A DNA stretch of 64,000 nt, from assembly GCF_029227915.1 (NCBI RefSeq), contig NC_079888.1, positions 1,302,001 through 1,366,000 of the forward strand. Reading direction: 5' to 3'. Below, piece after piece: positions 15,401 through 29,994 of this stretch. The first letter of the stretch is position 1; the number at the start of each line of letters is the position of its first letter. A program made the translations under genes and the position numbers. The notes beneath the pieces are model-generated. The model saw only the letters and a program-made list of their open reading frames with translations, was not told where the DNA came from and searched no databases. The DNA is from Hydractinia symbiolongicarpus (taxonomy: Eukaryota; Cnidaria; Hydrozoa; Anthoathecata; Hydractiniidae).

Positions 15401-17570
15401 TGAAGCGCTACCACAGGGTCCAGTGTAATCGCTGAGTTCCGGGAATCATGTCGAGTTATAAAGAGTATTATTTCTTGGTGTTCAATTGGCTCATTTATCG
15501 CATTTATAAGGTCACAGTCCAGAAACAGTTCAATTAATTACCACAGTCAATCGTTTCACTTTTAAAAGCGATACAACTTAGTAAGATCGGAACAAATCGC
15601 TAAATACATGTTGGTACGAATACGTGACGTAATCGTTGTAACTCAAACGGATTGACACCGTTAGAAAGTCAATGAAATGTAGTTTTTGAAACTGTATCTA
15701 TTTCTTCAGTGCGAACTAACGGCTAGGATTGGTCCCGCAGTAAAAAATGACTTATTTATCTAAGTTTTTAAATGAAGCGCTACCACAGGGTCCAGTGTAA
15801 TCGTTGAGTTCCGGCAATCATGTCGAGTTAAAAAGAATGTTATTTCTTGGAGTCCAATTGGCTCATTTATCACATTTATAAGATCACAGTCCAGAATCAG
15901 TTCAATTAAGTCCCACCGTCAATTGTTTTACTTTTAAAAGCGATACAACTTAGTAATATCGGAAAAAATCGCTAAATACATGTTGGTTCGAATATGTGAA
16001 GCAACCGTTGTAAATCAAACGAATTGACACCGTTAGAAAGTCAATGAAAGGTAGTTTTTCAAACTGTCTCTATTTCTTCCGCGTGAACTAGCGGATAGGA
16101 TTGGTCCCACAGTAAAGAACGACTTATTTATCTTAATTTTTAAACAAAGCGCTCCCACAGCGCCCAGTGTAATCGCTGAGTTCCGGCAATCATTTCGAGT
16201 TAAAAAGAATGTTAATTCTTTGAGTCCAATTGGCTCATTTATCACATTTGTCAGGTCACAGTTCAGAATCAATTCAACTAAGTCCCACAGTCAATCGGTT
16301 CACTTTTAAAAGCGATACAACTTAGTAATATCGGAAGAAAATCACTAAGTACATGTTGGTACGAATATGTGACGCAACCGTTGTAACTCAAACGGATTGA
16401 TACCGTTAGAAAGTCAATGAAAGGTAGTTTTTGAAACTGTCTCTATTTCTTCAGCGTGAACTAACGGCTAGGATTGGTCCCACAGTAAAAAATGACTTAT
16501 TAATCTTAATTTTTAAATGAAGCGCTACCACACCGCCCAGTGTAATCGCTGAGTTCCAGCAATCCTGTCAAATTAAGAAGAATGTCATTCCTTGGAGTCC
16601 AATTGTCTCATTTATCACATTTATCAGGTCACAGTCCAGAATCAGTTCAACTAAGTCCCACAGTCAATCCGTTCACCGTTAAAAGCGATACAACTTAGTA
16701 ATATCGGAACAAAAGCACTAAATACATGTTGGTACGAATATGTGAAGCAACCGTTGTAAATCAAACGAATTGACACCGTTAGAAAGTCAATGAAAGGTAG
16801 TTTTTCAAACTGTCTCTATTTCTTCCGCGTGAACTAGCGGATAGGATTGGTCCCACAGTAAAGAACGACTTATTTATCTTAATTTTTAAACAAAGCGCTC
16901 CCACAGCGCCCAGTGTAATCGCTGAGTTCCGGCAATCATTTCGAGTTAAAAAGAATGTTAATTCTTTGAGTCCAATTGGCTCATTTATCACATTTGTCAG
17001 GTCACAGTTCAGAATCAATTCAACTAAGTCCCACAGTCAATCGGTTCACTTTTAAAAGCGATACAACTTAGTAATATCGGAAGAAAATCACTAAGTACAT
17101 GTTGGTACGAATATGTGACGCAACCGTTGTAACTCAAACGGATTGATACCGTTAGAAAGTCAATGAAAGGTAGTTTTTGAAACTGTCTCTATTTCTTCAG
17201 CGTGAACTAACGGCTAGGATTGGTCCCACAGTAAAAAATGACTTATTAATCTTAATTTTTAAATGAAGCGCTACCACACCGCCCAGTGTAATCGCTGAGT
17301 TCCAGCAATCCTGTCAAATTAAGAAGAATGTCATTCCTTGGAGTCCAATTGTCTCATTTATCACATTTATCAGGTCACAGTCCAGAATCAGTTCAACTAA
17401 GTCCCACAGTCAATCCGTTCACCGTTAAAAGCGATACAACTTAGTAATATCGGAACAAAAGCACTAAATACATGTTGGTACGAATATGTGAAGCAACCGT
17501 TGTAACTCAAACGGATTGACACCGTTAGAAAGTCAATGAAAGGTAGTTTTTGAAACTGTCTCTATTTTTT
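9436..17570 (+). repeat. Highly homogenised higher-order repeat domain
   Basis: Near-identical dimers, trimers and tetramers of the monomer follow one another here. A diagnostic variant (AAAGAACGACTTATTTATC with ACAAAGCGCTCCC) recurs near 10530, 12019, 12765, 14254, 15000, 16117 and 16863. The spacings are therefore 1489, 746, 1489, 746, 1117 and 746 bp, which are 4, 2, 4, 2, 3 and 2 monomers. Copies differ by very few bases, pointing to recent amplification or conversion. Confidence 0.85.
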
Positions 17571-18673
17571 AGCGGGAACTAACGGATAGGATTGGTCCCA
17601 CAGTAAAAAATGACTTATTTAACGAAATTTTTAAATGAAGCGCTACCACAGGGTCCAGTGTAATCGCTGAGTTCCGGGAATCATGTCGAGTTATAAAGAG
17701 TATTATTTCTTGGTGTTCAATTGGCTCATTTATCGCATTTATAAGGTCACAGTCCAGAAACAGTTCAATTAAGTCCCACAATCAATCGTTTCACTTATAA
17801 AAGCGATACAACTTAGTAATATCGGAAAAAATTGCTAAATACATGTTGGTACGAATATGTGACGCAACCGTTGTAACTCAAACGAATTGACACCGTTAAG
17901 AAGACAATGAAATGTAGTGTTTGAAACTGCCTCTATTTCTTCAGCGTGAACTAATGGCTAGGATTATTCCCACAGTAAAAAATGACTTATTAATCTTAAT
18001 TTTTAAATGAAGCGCTACCACAGCGCCCAGTGTATCCGCTGAGTTCCAGCAATCATGTCAAATTAAGAAGATTGTCATTCATTGGAGACCAAGTGGCTCA
18101 TTTATCACATTTAGCAGATAACAGTTTAGAATCAGTTCAATTAAGTCCCACAGTCAATCGTTTTACTTTTAAAAGCCATAAAACTTAGTAATAGTGGAAG
18201 AAATCGCTAAATACATGTTGGTACAAATATGTGACGCAACCGTTGCAACTCAAACGGATTGACACCGTTAGAAAGTCAATGAAATCTAGTTTTTGAAACT
18301 GTCTCTATTCTTCAGCGCGAACTAACGGCTAGGATTGGTGCCACAGTAAAAAATGACTTATTTATCGAAATTTTTAAATGAGGCGCTATCACAGGGTCCA
18401 GTGTAATCGCTGAGTTCCGAGAATGATGTCGAGTTAAAAAGAATGTTATTTCTTGGTGTTCAATTGGCTCATTTATCGCATTTATAAGGTCACAGTCCAG
18501 ATTTAATTCAATTAATTCCCACAGTCAATCGTTTCACTTTTAAAAGCGATACAACTTAGTAAGATCGGAACAAATCGCTAAATACATGTTGGTACGAATA
18601 TGTGAAGCAACCGTTGTAACTCAAACGGATTGACACCGTTAGAAAGTCAATGAAAGGTAGTTTTTTTACAACT

Positions 18674-19758
18674 TAGTAATATCGGAACAAAATCAATAAA
18701 TACATGTTGGTACGAATATGTGACGCAACCGTTGTAACTCAAACGGATTGACACCGTTAAAAAGACAATGAAATGTAGTGTTTGAAACTGTCTCTATTTC
18801 TTCAGCGTGAACTAACGGATAGGGTTGGTCCCACAGTAAAAAATGACTTATTTATCGAAATTTTTAAATGAAGCGCTACCACAGGGTCCAGTGTAATCAC
18901 TGAGTTCCGGGAATCATGTCGAGTTAAAAAGAGTGTTATTTCTTTGTGTTCAATTGGCTCATTTATCGCATTTATAAGGTCACAGTCCAGAAACAGTTCA
19001 ATTAATTTCCTCAGTCAATCGTTTCACTTTTAAAAGCGATACAACTTAGTAAGATCGGAACAAATCGCTAAATACATGTTGGTACGAATACGTGACGTAA
19101 TCGTTGTAACTCAAACGGATTGACACCGTTAGAAAGTCAATGAAATGTAGTTTTTGAAACTGTCTATATTTCTTCAGCGCGAACCTCATTTATCACATTT
19201 ATAAGGTCACAGTGCAGAATCAGTTCAATTAAGTCCCACAGTCAATCGTTTCACATTTAAGAGCGATACAACTTAGTAATATCGGAAAAAATCGCTAAAT
19301 ACATGTTGGTACGAATATGTGAAGCAACTGTTGTAACTCAAACGGATTGACACCGTTAAAAAGACAATGAAATGTAGTTTTTGAAACTGTCTCTATTTCT
19401 TCAGCGTGAACTAACGGCTAGGATTGGTCCCACAGTAAAAAATGACTTATTAATCTTAATTTTTAAATGAAGCGCTACCACAGGGTCCAGTGTAATCGCT
19501 GAGTTCCGGGAATCACGTCAAGTTAAAAAGAATGTTATTTCTTTGTGTTCAATTGGCTCATTTATCGCATTTATAAGGTCACAGTCCAGAAACAGTTCAA
19601 TTAATTCCCACAGTCAATCGTTTCACTTTTAAAAGCGATACAACTTAGTAAGATCGGAACAAATCGCTAAATACATGTTGGTACGAATACGTGACGTAAT
19701 CGTTGTAAATCAAACGGATTGACACCGTTAGAAAGTCAATGAAATGTAGTTTTTGAAA
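18674..19758 (+). repeat. Intra-array duplication block, partial third copy
   Basis: This stretch matches 181-1265 at an offset of ~18493 bp, including the AATCAATAAATAC variant and a truncated monomer at the same place (junction 19184 versus 690). It begins exactly at a deletion joint (GTAGTTTTTTT-ACAACTTAG near 18667) that is also seen near 6549. Confidence 0.75.
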
Positions 19759-22700
19759 CTGTCTCTATTTCTTCAGCGTGAACTAACGGCTAGGACTGGT
19801 CCCACAGTAAAAAATGACTTATTAATCTTAATTTTTAAATGAAGCGCTACCACACCGTCCAGTGTAATCGCTGAGTTCCGGGAATCATGTCGAGTTAAAA
19901 AGAGTATTATTTCTTGGTGTTCAATTGAGTCATTTATCGCATTTATAATGTCACAGTCCAGAAACAGTTCAATTAAGTACCACAGTCAATCGTTTCACTT
20001 TTAAAAGCGGTACAACTTAGTAAGATCGGAACAAACCGCTAAATACATGTTGGTACGAATACGTGACGTAATTGTTGTAACTCAAACGGTTTGACACCGT
20101 TAGAAAGTCAATGAAATGTAGTTTTTGAAACTGTGTCTATTACTTCAGCACGAACCTCATTTTTCATATTTATAAGGTCACAGTCCAGAATCAGTTCAAT
20201 TAATTCCCACAGTCAATTGTTTCACTTTTAAAAGCGATACAACTTAGTAATATCGGAAAAAATCGCTAAATACATGTTGGTACGAATATGTGAAGCAACC
20301 GTTGGAACTCAAACGGATTGACACCGTTAGAAAGTCAATGAAAGGTAGTTTTTGAAACTATCTCTATTTCTCCAGCGTGAACTAACGGATAGGATTGGTC
20401 CAACAGTAAAAAAATGACTTATTTATCGAAATTTTTAAATGAAGCGCTACCACAGGGTCCAGTGTAATCGCTGAGTTCCGGCAATCATAACGAGTAAAAA
20501 AGAATGTTATTTTTTGGAGTTCAATTGGCTCATTTATCACATTTATAAGGTCACAGTCCAGAAATAGTTCAATTAATTCCCACAGTCAATCGTTTCACTT
20601 TTAAAAGCGATAAAACTTAGTAATATCGGAAAAAATCGCTAAATGCATTTTGGTACGAATATGTGAAGCAACCGTTGTAACCCTAACGGATTGACACCGT
20701 TGGAAAGTCAATGAAATATAGTTTCTGAAACAGTCTCTATTTCTTCAGCGCGAACTAACGGCTAGGATAGGTCCCACAGTAAAAAATGACTTATTTATCT
20801 AAAGTTTTAAATGAAGCGCTAACGCAGGGTCCAGTGTAATCGCTGAGTTCCAGCAATCATGTCAAATTAAAAAGAATGTCATTCCTTGGAGTCCAATTGG
20901 CTCATTTATCACATTTATAAGATCACAGTCCAGAATCAGTTTAATTAAGTCCCACAGTCAATCGTTTCACTGTTAAAAGCGATACAACTTAGTAATATCG
21001 GAACAAAATCACTAAATACAGGTTGGTACGAATATGTGACGCAACCGTTGTAACTGAAACGGATTGACACCGTTAAAAAGACAATGAAATGTAGTTTTTG
21101 AAACTGTCTCTATTTTTTAGCGGAAACTAACGGATAGGATTGGTCCCACAGTAAAAAATGACTTATTTATCGAAATTTTTAAATGAAGCGCTACCACAGG
21201 GTCCAGTGTAATCGCTGAGATCCGGGAATCATGTCGAGTTAAAAAGAGTATTATTTCTTGCTGTTCAATTGGCTCATTTATCGCATTTATAAGGTCACAG
21301 TCCAGAAAAGTTCAATTAATTCCCACAGTCAATCGTTTCACTTTTAAAAGCGATACAACTTAGTAAGATCGGAACAAATCGCTAAATTCATGGTGGTGCG
21401 AATACGTGACGTAATTGTTGTAACTGAAACGGTTTGACACCGTTAGAAAGTCAATGAAATGTAGTGTTTGAAACTGTCTCTATTACTTCAGCGTGAACCT
21501 CATTTATCACATTTATAAGATCACAGTCCAGAATCAGTTTAATTAAGTCCCACAGTCAATCGTTTCACTGTTAAAAGCGATACAACTTAGTAATATCGGA
21601 ACAAAATCACTAAATACAGGTTGGTACGAATATGTGACGCAACCGTTGTAACTGAAACGGATTGACACCGTTAAAAAGACAATGAAATGTAGTTTTTGAA
21701 ATTGTCTCTATTTTTTAGCGGGAACTAACGGATTGGATTGGTCCCACAGTAAAAAATGACTTATTTATCGAAATTTTTAAATGAAGCGCTACCACAGGGT
21801 CCAGTGTAATCGCTGAGATCCGGGAATCATGACGAGTTAAAAAGAGTATTATTTCTTGCTGTTCAATTGGCTCATTTATCGCATTTATAAGGTCACAGTC
21901 CAGAAACAGTTCAATTAATTACCACAGTCAATCGTTTCACTTTTAAAAGCGATACAACTTAGTAATATCGGAAAAAATCGCTAAATGCATTTTGGTACGA
22001 ATATGTGAAGCAACCGTTGTAACCCTAACGGATTGACACCGTTGGAAAGTCAATGAAATATAGTTTCTGAAACAGTCTCTATTTCTTCAGCGCGAACTAA
22101 CGGCTAGGATAGGTCCCACAGTAAAAAATGACTTATTTATCTAAAGTTTTAAATGAAGCGCTAACGCAGGGTCCAGTGTAATCGCTGAGTTCCAGCAATC
22201 ATGTCAAATTAAAAAGAATGTCATTCCTTGGAGTCCAATTGGCTCATTTATCACATTTATAAGATCACAGTCCAGAATCAGTTTAATTAAGTCCCACAGT
22301 CAGTCGTTTCACTGTTAAAAGCAATACAACTTAGTAATATCGGAACAAAATCACTAAATACAGGTTAGTACGAATATGTGACGCAACCGTTGTAACTGAA
22401 ACGGATTGACACCGTTAAAAAGACAATGAAATGTAGTTTTTGAAACTGTCTCTATTTTTTAGCGGGAACTAACGGATAGGATTGGTCCCACAGTAAAAAA
22501 TGACTTATTTATCGAAATTTTTAAATGAAGCGCTACCACAGGGTCCAGTGTAATCGCTGAGTTCCGGGAATCATGTCGAGTTAAAAAGAGTATTATTTCT
22601 TGCTGTTCAATTGGCTCATTTATCGCATTTATAAGGTCACAGCCCAGAAACAGTTCAATTAATTACCACAGTCAATCGTTTCACTTTTAAAAGCGATACA

Positions 22701-25700
22701 ACTTAGTAAGATCGGAACAAATCGCTAAATTCATGGTGGTGCGAATACGTGACGTAATTGTTGTAACTGAAACGGTTTGACACCGTTAGAAAGTCAATTA
22801 AATGTAGTTTTTGAAACTGTCTCTATTACTTCAGCGTGAACCTCATTTATCACATTTATAAGTTCACAGTCCAGAATCAGTTTAATTAATTCCCACAGTC
22901 AATCGTTTCACTTTTAAAAGCGATACAACTTAGTAATATCGGAACAACATCACTAAATACAGGTTGGTACGAATATGTGACGCAACCGTTGTAACTGAAA
23001 CGGATTGACACCGGTAAAAAGACAATGAAATGTAGTTTTTGAAACTGTCTCTATTTTTTAGCGGGAACTAACGGATAGGATTGGTCCCACAGTAAAAAAT
23101 GACTTATTTATCGAAATTTTTAAATGAAGCGCTACCACAGGATCCAGTGTAATCGCTGAGATCCGGGAATCATGTCGAGTTAAAAAGAGTATTATTTCTT
23201 GCTGTTCAATTGGCTCATTTATCGCATTTATAAGGTCACAGTCCAGAAACAGTTCAATTAATTACCACAGTCAATCGTTTCACTTTTAAAAGCGATACAA
23301 CTTAGTAATATCGGAAAAAATCGCTAAATGCATTTTGGTACGAATATGTGAAGCAACCGTTGTAACCCTAACGGATTGACACCGTTGGAAAGTCAATGAA
23401 ATATAGTTTCTGAAACAGTCTCTATTTCTTCAGCGCGAACTAACGGCTAGGATAGGTCCCACAGTAAAAAATGACTTATTTATCTAAAGTTTTAAATGAA
23501 GTGCTAACGCAGGGTCCAGTGTAATTGCTGAGTTCCAGCAATCATGTCAAATTAAAAAGAATTTCATTCCTTGGAGTCCAATTGGCTCATTTATCACATT
23601 TATAAGATCACAGTCCAGAATCAGTTTAATTAAGTCCCACAGTCAGTCGTTTCACTGTTAAAAGCGATACAACTTAGTAATATCGGAACAAAATCACTAA
23701 ATACAGGTTGGTACGAATATGTGACGCAACCGTTGTAACTGAAACGGTTTGACACCGTTAAAAAGACAATGAAATGTAGTTTTTGAAACTGTCTCTATTT
23801 TTTAGCGGGAACTAACGGATAGGATTGGTCCCACAGTAAAAAATGACTTATTTATCGAAATTTTTAAATGAAGCGCTACCACAGGGTCCAGTGTAATCGC
23901 TGAGTTCCGGCAATCATGTCGAGTTAAAAAGAATGTTTTTTCTTGGAGTTCAATTGGCTCATTTATCACATTTACAAGGTCACAGTTCAGAAACAGTTCA
24001 ATTAATTCCCACAGTCAATCGTTTCACTTTTAAAAGCGATACAACTTAGTAATATCAGAAAAAATCGCTAAATACATGTTGGTACGAATATGTGACGCAA
24101 CCGTTGTAACTCAAACGGATTGACACCGTTAAAAAGACAATGAAATGTAGTTCTTGAAACTGTCTCTATTTCTTCAGCGTGAATTAACGGATAGGATTGG
24201 TCCAACAGTAAAAAAATGACTTATTTATCGAAATTTTTAAATGAAGCGCTACCACAGGGTCCAGTGTAATCGCTGAGTTCCGGCAATCATGTCGAGTTAA
24301 AAAGAATGTTTTTTCTTGGAGTTCAATTGGCTCATTTATCACATTTACAAGGTCACAGTTCAGAAACAGTTCAATTAATTCCCACAGTCAATCGTTTCAC
24401 TTTTAAAAGCGATACAACTTAGTAATATCAGAAAAAATCGCTAAATACATGTTGGTACGAATATGTGACGCAACCGTTGTAACTCAAACGGATTGACACC
24501 GTTAAAAAGACAATGAAATGTAGTTATTGAAACTGTCTCTATTTCTTCAGCGTGAAAAAACGGCTAGGATTGGTCCCACAGTAATAAATGACTTATTTAT
24601 CTCAATTTTTAAATGAAGCGCTACCACAGGGTCCAGTGTAATCGTTGAGTTCCTGCAATCATGTCGAGTTAAAAAGAATGTTATTTCTTGGAGTCCAAAT
24701 GGCTCATTTATCATATTTATAAGTTCACAGTACAGAATCAGTTCAATTAAGTCCCACAGTCAGTCGTTTCACTTTTAAAAGCGATACAACTTAGTAATAT
24801 CGGAAAAAATCGGTAAATACATGTTGGTACGAATATGTGAAGCAACCGTTGTAACCCTAACGGATTGACACCGTTGGAAAGTCAATGAAATATAGTTTCT
24901 GAAACAGTCTCTATTTCTTCAGCGCGAACTAACGGCTAGGATAGGTCCCACAGTAAAAAATGACTTATTTATCTAAAGTTTTAAATGAAGCGCTGACGCA
25001 GGGTCCAGTGTAATTGCTGAGTTCCAGCAATCATGTCAAATTAAAAAGAATGTCATTCCTTGGAGTCCAATTGGCTCATTTATCACATTTATAAGATCAC
25101 AGTCCAGAATCAGTTTAATTAAGTCCCACAGTCAGTCGTTTCACTGTTAAAAGCGATACAACTTAGTAATATCGGAACAAAATCACTAAATACAGGTTGG
25201 TACGAATATGTGACGCAACCGTTGTAACTGAAACGGTTTGACACCGTTAAAAAGACAATGAAATGTAGTTTTTGAAACTGTCTCTATTTTTTAGCGGGAA
25301 CTAACGGATAGGATTGGTCCCACAGTAAAAAATGACTTATTTATCGAAATTTTTAAATGAAGCGCTACCACAGGGTCCAGTGTAATCGCTGAGTTCCAGG
25401 AATCATGTCGAGTTAAAAAGAGTATTATTTCTTGCTGTTCAATTGGCTCATTTATCGCATTTATAAGGTCACAGTCCAGAAACAGTTCAATTAATTACCA
25501 CAGTCAATCGTTTAACTTTTAAAAGCGATACAACTTAGTAAGATCGGAACAAATCGCTAAATTCATGGTGGTGCGAATACGTGACGTAATTGTTGTAACT
25601 GAAACGGTTTGACACCGTTAGAAAGTCAATGAAATGTAGTTTTTGAAACTGTCTCTATTACTTCAGCGTGAACCTCATTTATCACATTTATAAGTTCACA

Positions 25701-28700
25701 GTCCAGAATCAGTTTAATTAATTCCCACAGTCAATCGTTTCACTTTTAAAAGCGATACAACTTAGTAATATCGGAAAAAATCGCTAAATACATGTTGGTA
25801 CGAATATGTGAAGCAACCGTTGTAACTCAAACGGATTGACACCGTTAGAAAGTCAATGAAAGGTAGTTCTTGAAACTGTCTCTATTTCTTCAGCGTGAAT
25901 TAACGAATAGGATTGGTCCAACAGTAAAAAAATGACTTATTTATCGAAATTTTTAAATCAAGCGCTACCACAGGGTCCAGTGTAATCGCTGAGTTCCGGC
26001 AATCATGTCGAGTTAAAAAGAATGTTTTTTCTTGGAGTTCAATTGGCTCATTTATCACATTTACAAGGTCACAGTTCAGAAACAGTTCAATTAATTCCCA
26101 CAGTCAATCGTTTCACTTTTAAAAGCGATACAACTTAGTAATATCAGAAAAAATCGCTAAATACATGTTGGTACGAATATGTGACGCAACCGTTGTAACT
26201 CAAACGGATTGACACCGTTAAAAAGACAATGAAATGTAGTTATTGAAACTGTCTCTATTTCTTCAGCGTGAAAAAACGGCTAGGATTGGTCCCACAGTAA
26301 TAAATGACTTATTTATCTCAATTTTTAAATGAAGCGCTACCACAGGGTCCAGTGTAATCGTTGAGTTCCTGCAATCATGTCGAGTTAAAAAGAATGTTAT
26401 TTCTTGGAGTCCAAATGGCTCATTTATCATATTTATAAGTTCACAGTACAGAATCAGTTCAATTAAGTCCCACAGTCAGTCGTTTCACTTTTAAAAGCGA
26501 TACAACTTAGTAATATCGGAAAAAATCGGTAAATACATGTTGGTACGAATATGTGAAGCAACCGTTGTAACTCAAACGGATTGACACCGTTGGAAAGTCA
26601 ATGAAATATAGTTTCTGAAACAGTCTCTATTTCTTCAACGCGAACTAACGGCTAGGATAGGTCCCACAGTAAAAAATGACTTATTTATCGAAATTTTTAA
26701 ATGAAGCGCTACCACAGGGTCCAGTGTAATCGCTGAGTTCCGGCAATCATAACGAGTAAAAAAGAATGTTAGTTCTTGGAGTTCAATTGGCTCATTTATC
26801 ACATTTATAAGGTCACAGTCCAGAAATAGTTCAATTAATTCCCACAGTCAATCGTTTCACTTTTAAAAGCGATACAACTTAGTAATATCGGAAAAATCGC
26901 TAAATGCATTTTGGTACGAATATGTGAAGCAACCGTTGTAACCCTAACGGATTGACACCGTTGGAAAGTCAATGAAATATAGTTTCTGAAACAGTCTCTA
27001 TTTCTTAAGCGCAAACTAACGGCCAGGATAGGTCCCACAGTAAAAAATGACTTATTTATCTAAAGTTTTAAATGAAGCGCTAACGCAGGGTCCAGTGTAA
27101 TCGCTGAGTTCCAGCAATCATGTCAAATTAAAAAGAATGTCATTCCTTGGAGTCCAATTGGCTCATTTATCACATTTATAAGATCACAGTCCAGAATCAA
27201 TTTAATTAAGTCCCACAGTCAATCGTTTCACTGTTAAAAGCGATACAACTTAGTAATATCGGAACAAAATCACTAAATACATGTTGGTACGAATATGTGA
27301 CGCAACCGTTGTAACTCAAACGGATTGACACCGTTAAAAAGACAATGAAATGTAGTTTTTGAAACTGTCTCTATTTCTTCAGCGTGAAATAACGGCTAGG
27401 ATTGGTCCAACAGTAAAAAAAGACTTATTAATCTTAATTTTTAAATGAAGCGCTACCACACCGCCCAGTGTAATCGCTGAGTTCCAGCAATCCTGTCAAA
27501 TTAAGAAAAATGTCATTCATTGGAGTCCAATTGGCTCATTTATCACATTTATACGATCACAGTCCAGAATCAGTTTAATTAAGTCCCACAGTCAATCGTT
27601 TCACTGTTAAAAGCGATACAACTTAGTAATATCGGAACAAAATCACTAAATACAGGTTGGTACGAATATGTGACGCAACCGCTGTAACTGAAACGGATTG
27701 ACACCGTTAAAAAGACAATGAAATGTAGTTTTTGAAACTGTCTCTATTTTTTAGCGGGAACTAACGGATAGGATTGGTCCCACAGTAAAAAATGACTTAT
27801 TTATCGAAATTTTTAAATGAAGCGCTACCACAGGGTCCAGTGTAATCGCTGAGTTCCGCGAATCATGTCGAGTTAAAAAGAGTATTATTTCTTGCTGTTC
27901 AATTGGCTCATTTATTGCATTTATAAGGTCACAGTCCAGAAACAGTTCAATTAAGTCCCACAGTCAATCGTTTCACTGTTAAAAGCGATACAACTTAGTA
28001 ATATCGGAACAAAATCACTAAATACATGTTGGTACGAATATGTGACGCAACCGTTGTAACTCAAACGGATTGACACCGTTAAAAAGACAATGAAATGTAG
28101 TTTTTGAAACTGTCTCTATTTCTTCAGCGTGAAATAACGGCTAGGATTGGTCCAACAGTAAAAAATGACTTATTAATCTTAATTTTTAAATGAAGCGCTA
28201 CCACACCGCCCAGTGTAATCGCTGAGTTCCAGCAATCCTGTCAAATTAAGAAAAATGTCATTCATTGGAGTCCAATTGGCTCATTTATCACATTTATAAG
28301 ATCACAGTAAAGAATCAGTTTAATTAAGTCCCGCAGTCAATCGTTTCACTGTTAAAAGCGATACAACTTAGTAATATCGGAACAAAATCACTAAATACAG
28401 GTTGGTACGAATATGTGACGCAACCGCTGTAACTGAAACGGATTGACACCGTTAAAAAGACAATGAAATGTAGTTTTTGAAACTGTCTCTATTTTTTAGC
28501 GGGAACTAACGGATAGGATTGGTCCCACAGTAAAAAATGACTTATTTATCGAAATTTTTAAATGAAGCGCTACCACAGGGTCCAGTGTAATCGCTGAGTT
28601 CCGGGAATCATGTCGAGTTAAAAAGAGTATTATTTCTTGCTGTTCAATTGGCTCATTTATCGCATTTATAAGTTCACAGTCCAGAAACAGTTCAATTAAT

Positions 28701-29994
28701 TACCACAGTCAATCGTTTCACTTTTAAAAGCGATACAACTTAGTAAGATCGGAACAAATCGCTAAATACATGGTGGTGCGAATTCGTGACGTAATTGTTG
28801 TAACTGAAACGGTTTGACACCGTTAGAAAGTCAATGAAATGTAGTTTTTGAAACTGTCTCTATTACTTCAGCGTGAACCTCATTTATCACATTTATAAGT
28901 TCACAGTCCAGAATCAGTTCAATTAATTCCCACAGTCAATCGTTTCACTTTTAAAAGCGATACAACTTAGTAATATCGGAAAAAATCGCTAAATACATGT
29001 TGGTACGAATATGTGAAGCAACCGCTGTAACTCAAACGGATTGACACCGTTAGAAAGTCAATGAAAGGTAGTTCTTGAAACTGTCTCTATTTCTTCAGCG
29101 TGAATTAACGGATAGGATTGGTCTAACAGTAAAAAAATGACTTATTTATCGAAATTTTTAAATGAAGCGCTACCACAGGGTCCAGTGTAATCGCTGAGTT
29201 CCGGCAATCATGTCGAGTTAAAAAGAATGTTTTTTCTTGGAGTTCAATTGGCTCATTTATCACATTTACAAGGTCACAGTTCAGAAACAGTTCAATTAAT
29301 TCCCACAGTCAATCGTTTCACTTTTAAAAGCGATACAACTTAGTAATATCGGAAAAAATCGCTAAATACATGTTGGTACGAATATGTGACGCAACCGTTG
29401 TAACTCAAACGGATTGACACCGTTAAAAAGACAATGAAATGTAGTTATTGACACTGTCTCTATTTCTTCAGCGTGAAAAAACGGTTAGGATTGGTCCCAC
29501 AGTAATAAATGACTTATTTATCTCAATTTTTAAATGAAGCACTACCACAGGGTCCAGTGTAATCGTTGAGTTCCGGCAATCATGTCGAGTTAAAAAGAAT
29601 GTTATTTCTTGGAGTCCAAATGGCTCATTTATCATATTTATAAGTTCACAGTCCAGAATCAGTTCAATTAAGTCCCACAGTCAGTCGTTTCACTTTTAAA
29701 AGCGATACAACTTAGTAATATCGGAACAAAATCACTAAATACATGTTGGTACGAATATGTGACGCAACCGTTGTAACTCAAACGGATTGACACCTTTAAA
29801 AAGTCAATAAAATGTAGTTTTTGAAACTGTCTCTATTTCTTCAGCGCAAACTAACGGCTAGGATTGGTCCCACAGTAAAAAATGACTTATTTAACGAATT
29901 TTTTAAATGAAGCGCTACCACAGGGTCCAGTGTAATCGCTGAGTTCCGGGAATCATGTCGAGTTAAAAAGATTGTTATTTCTTGGAGTTCAATT

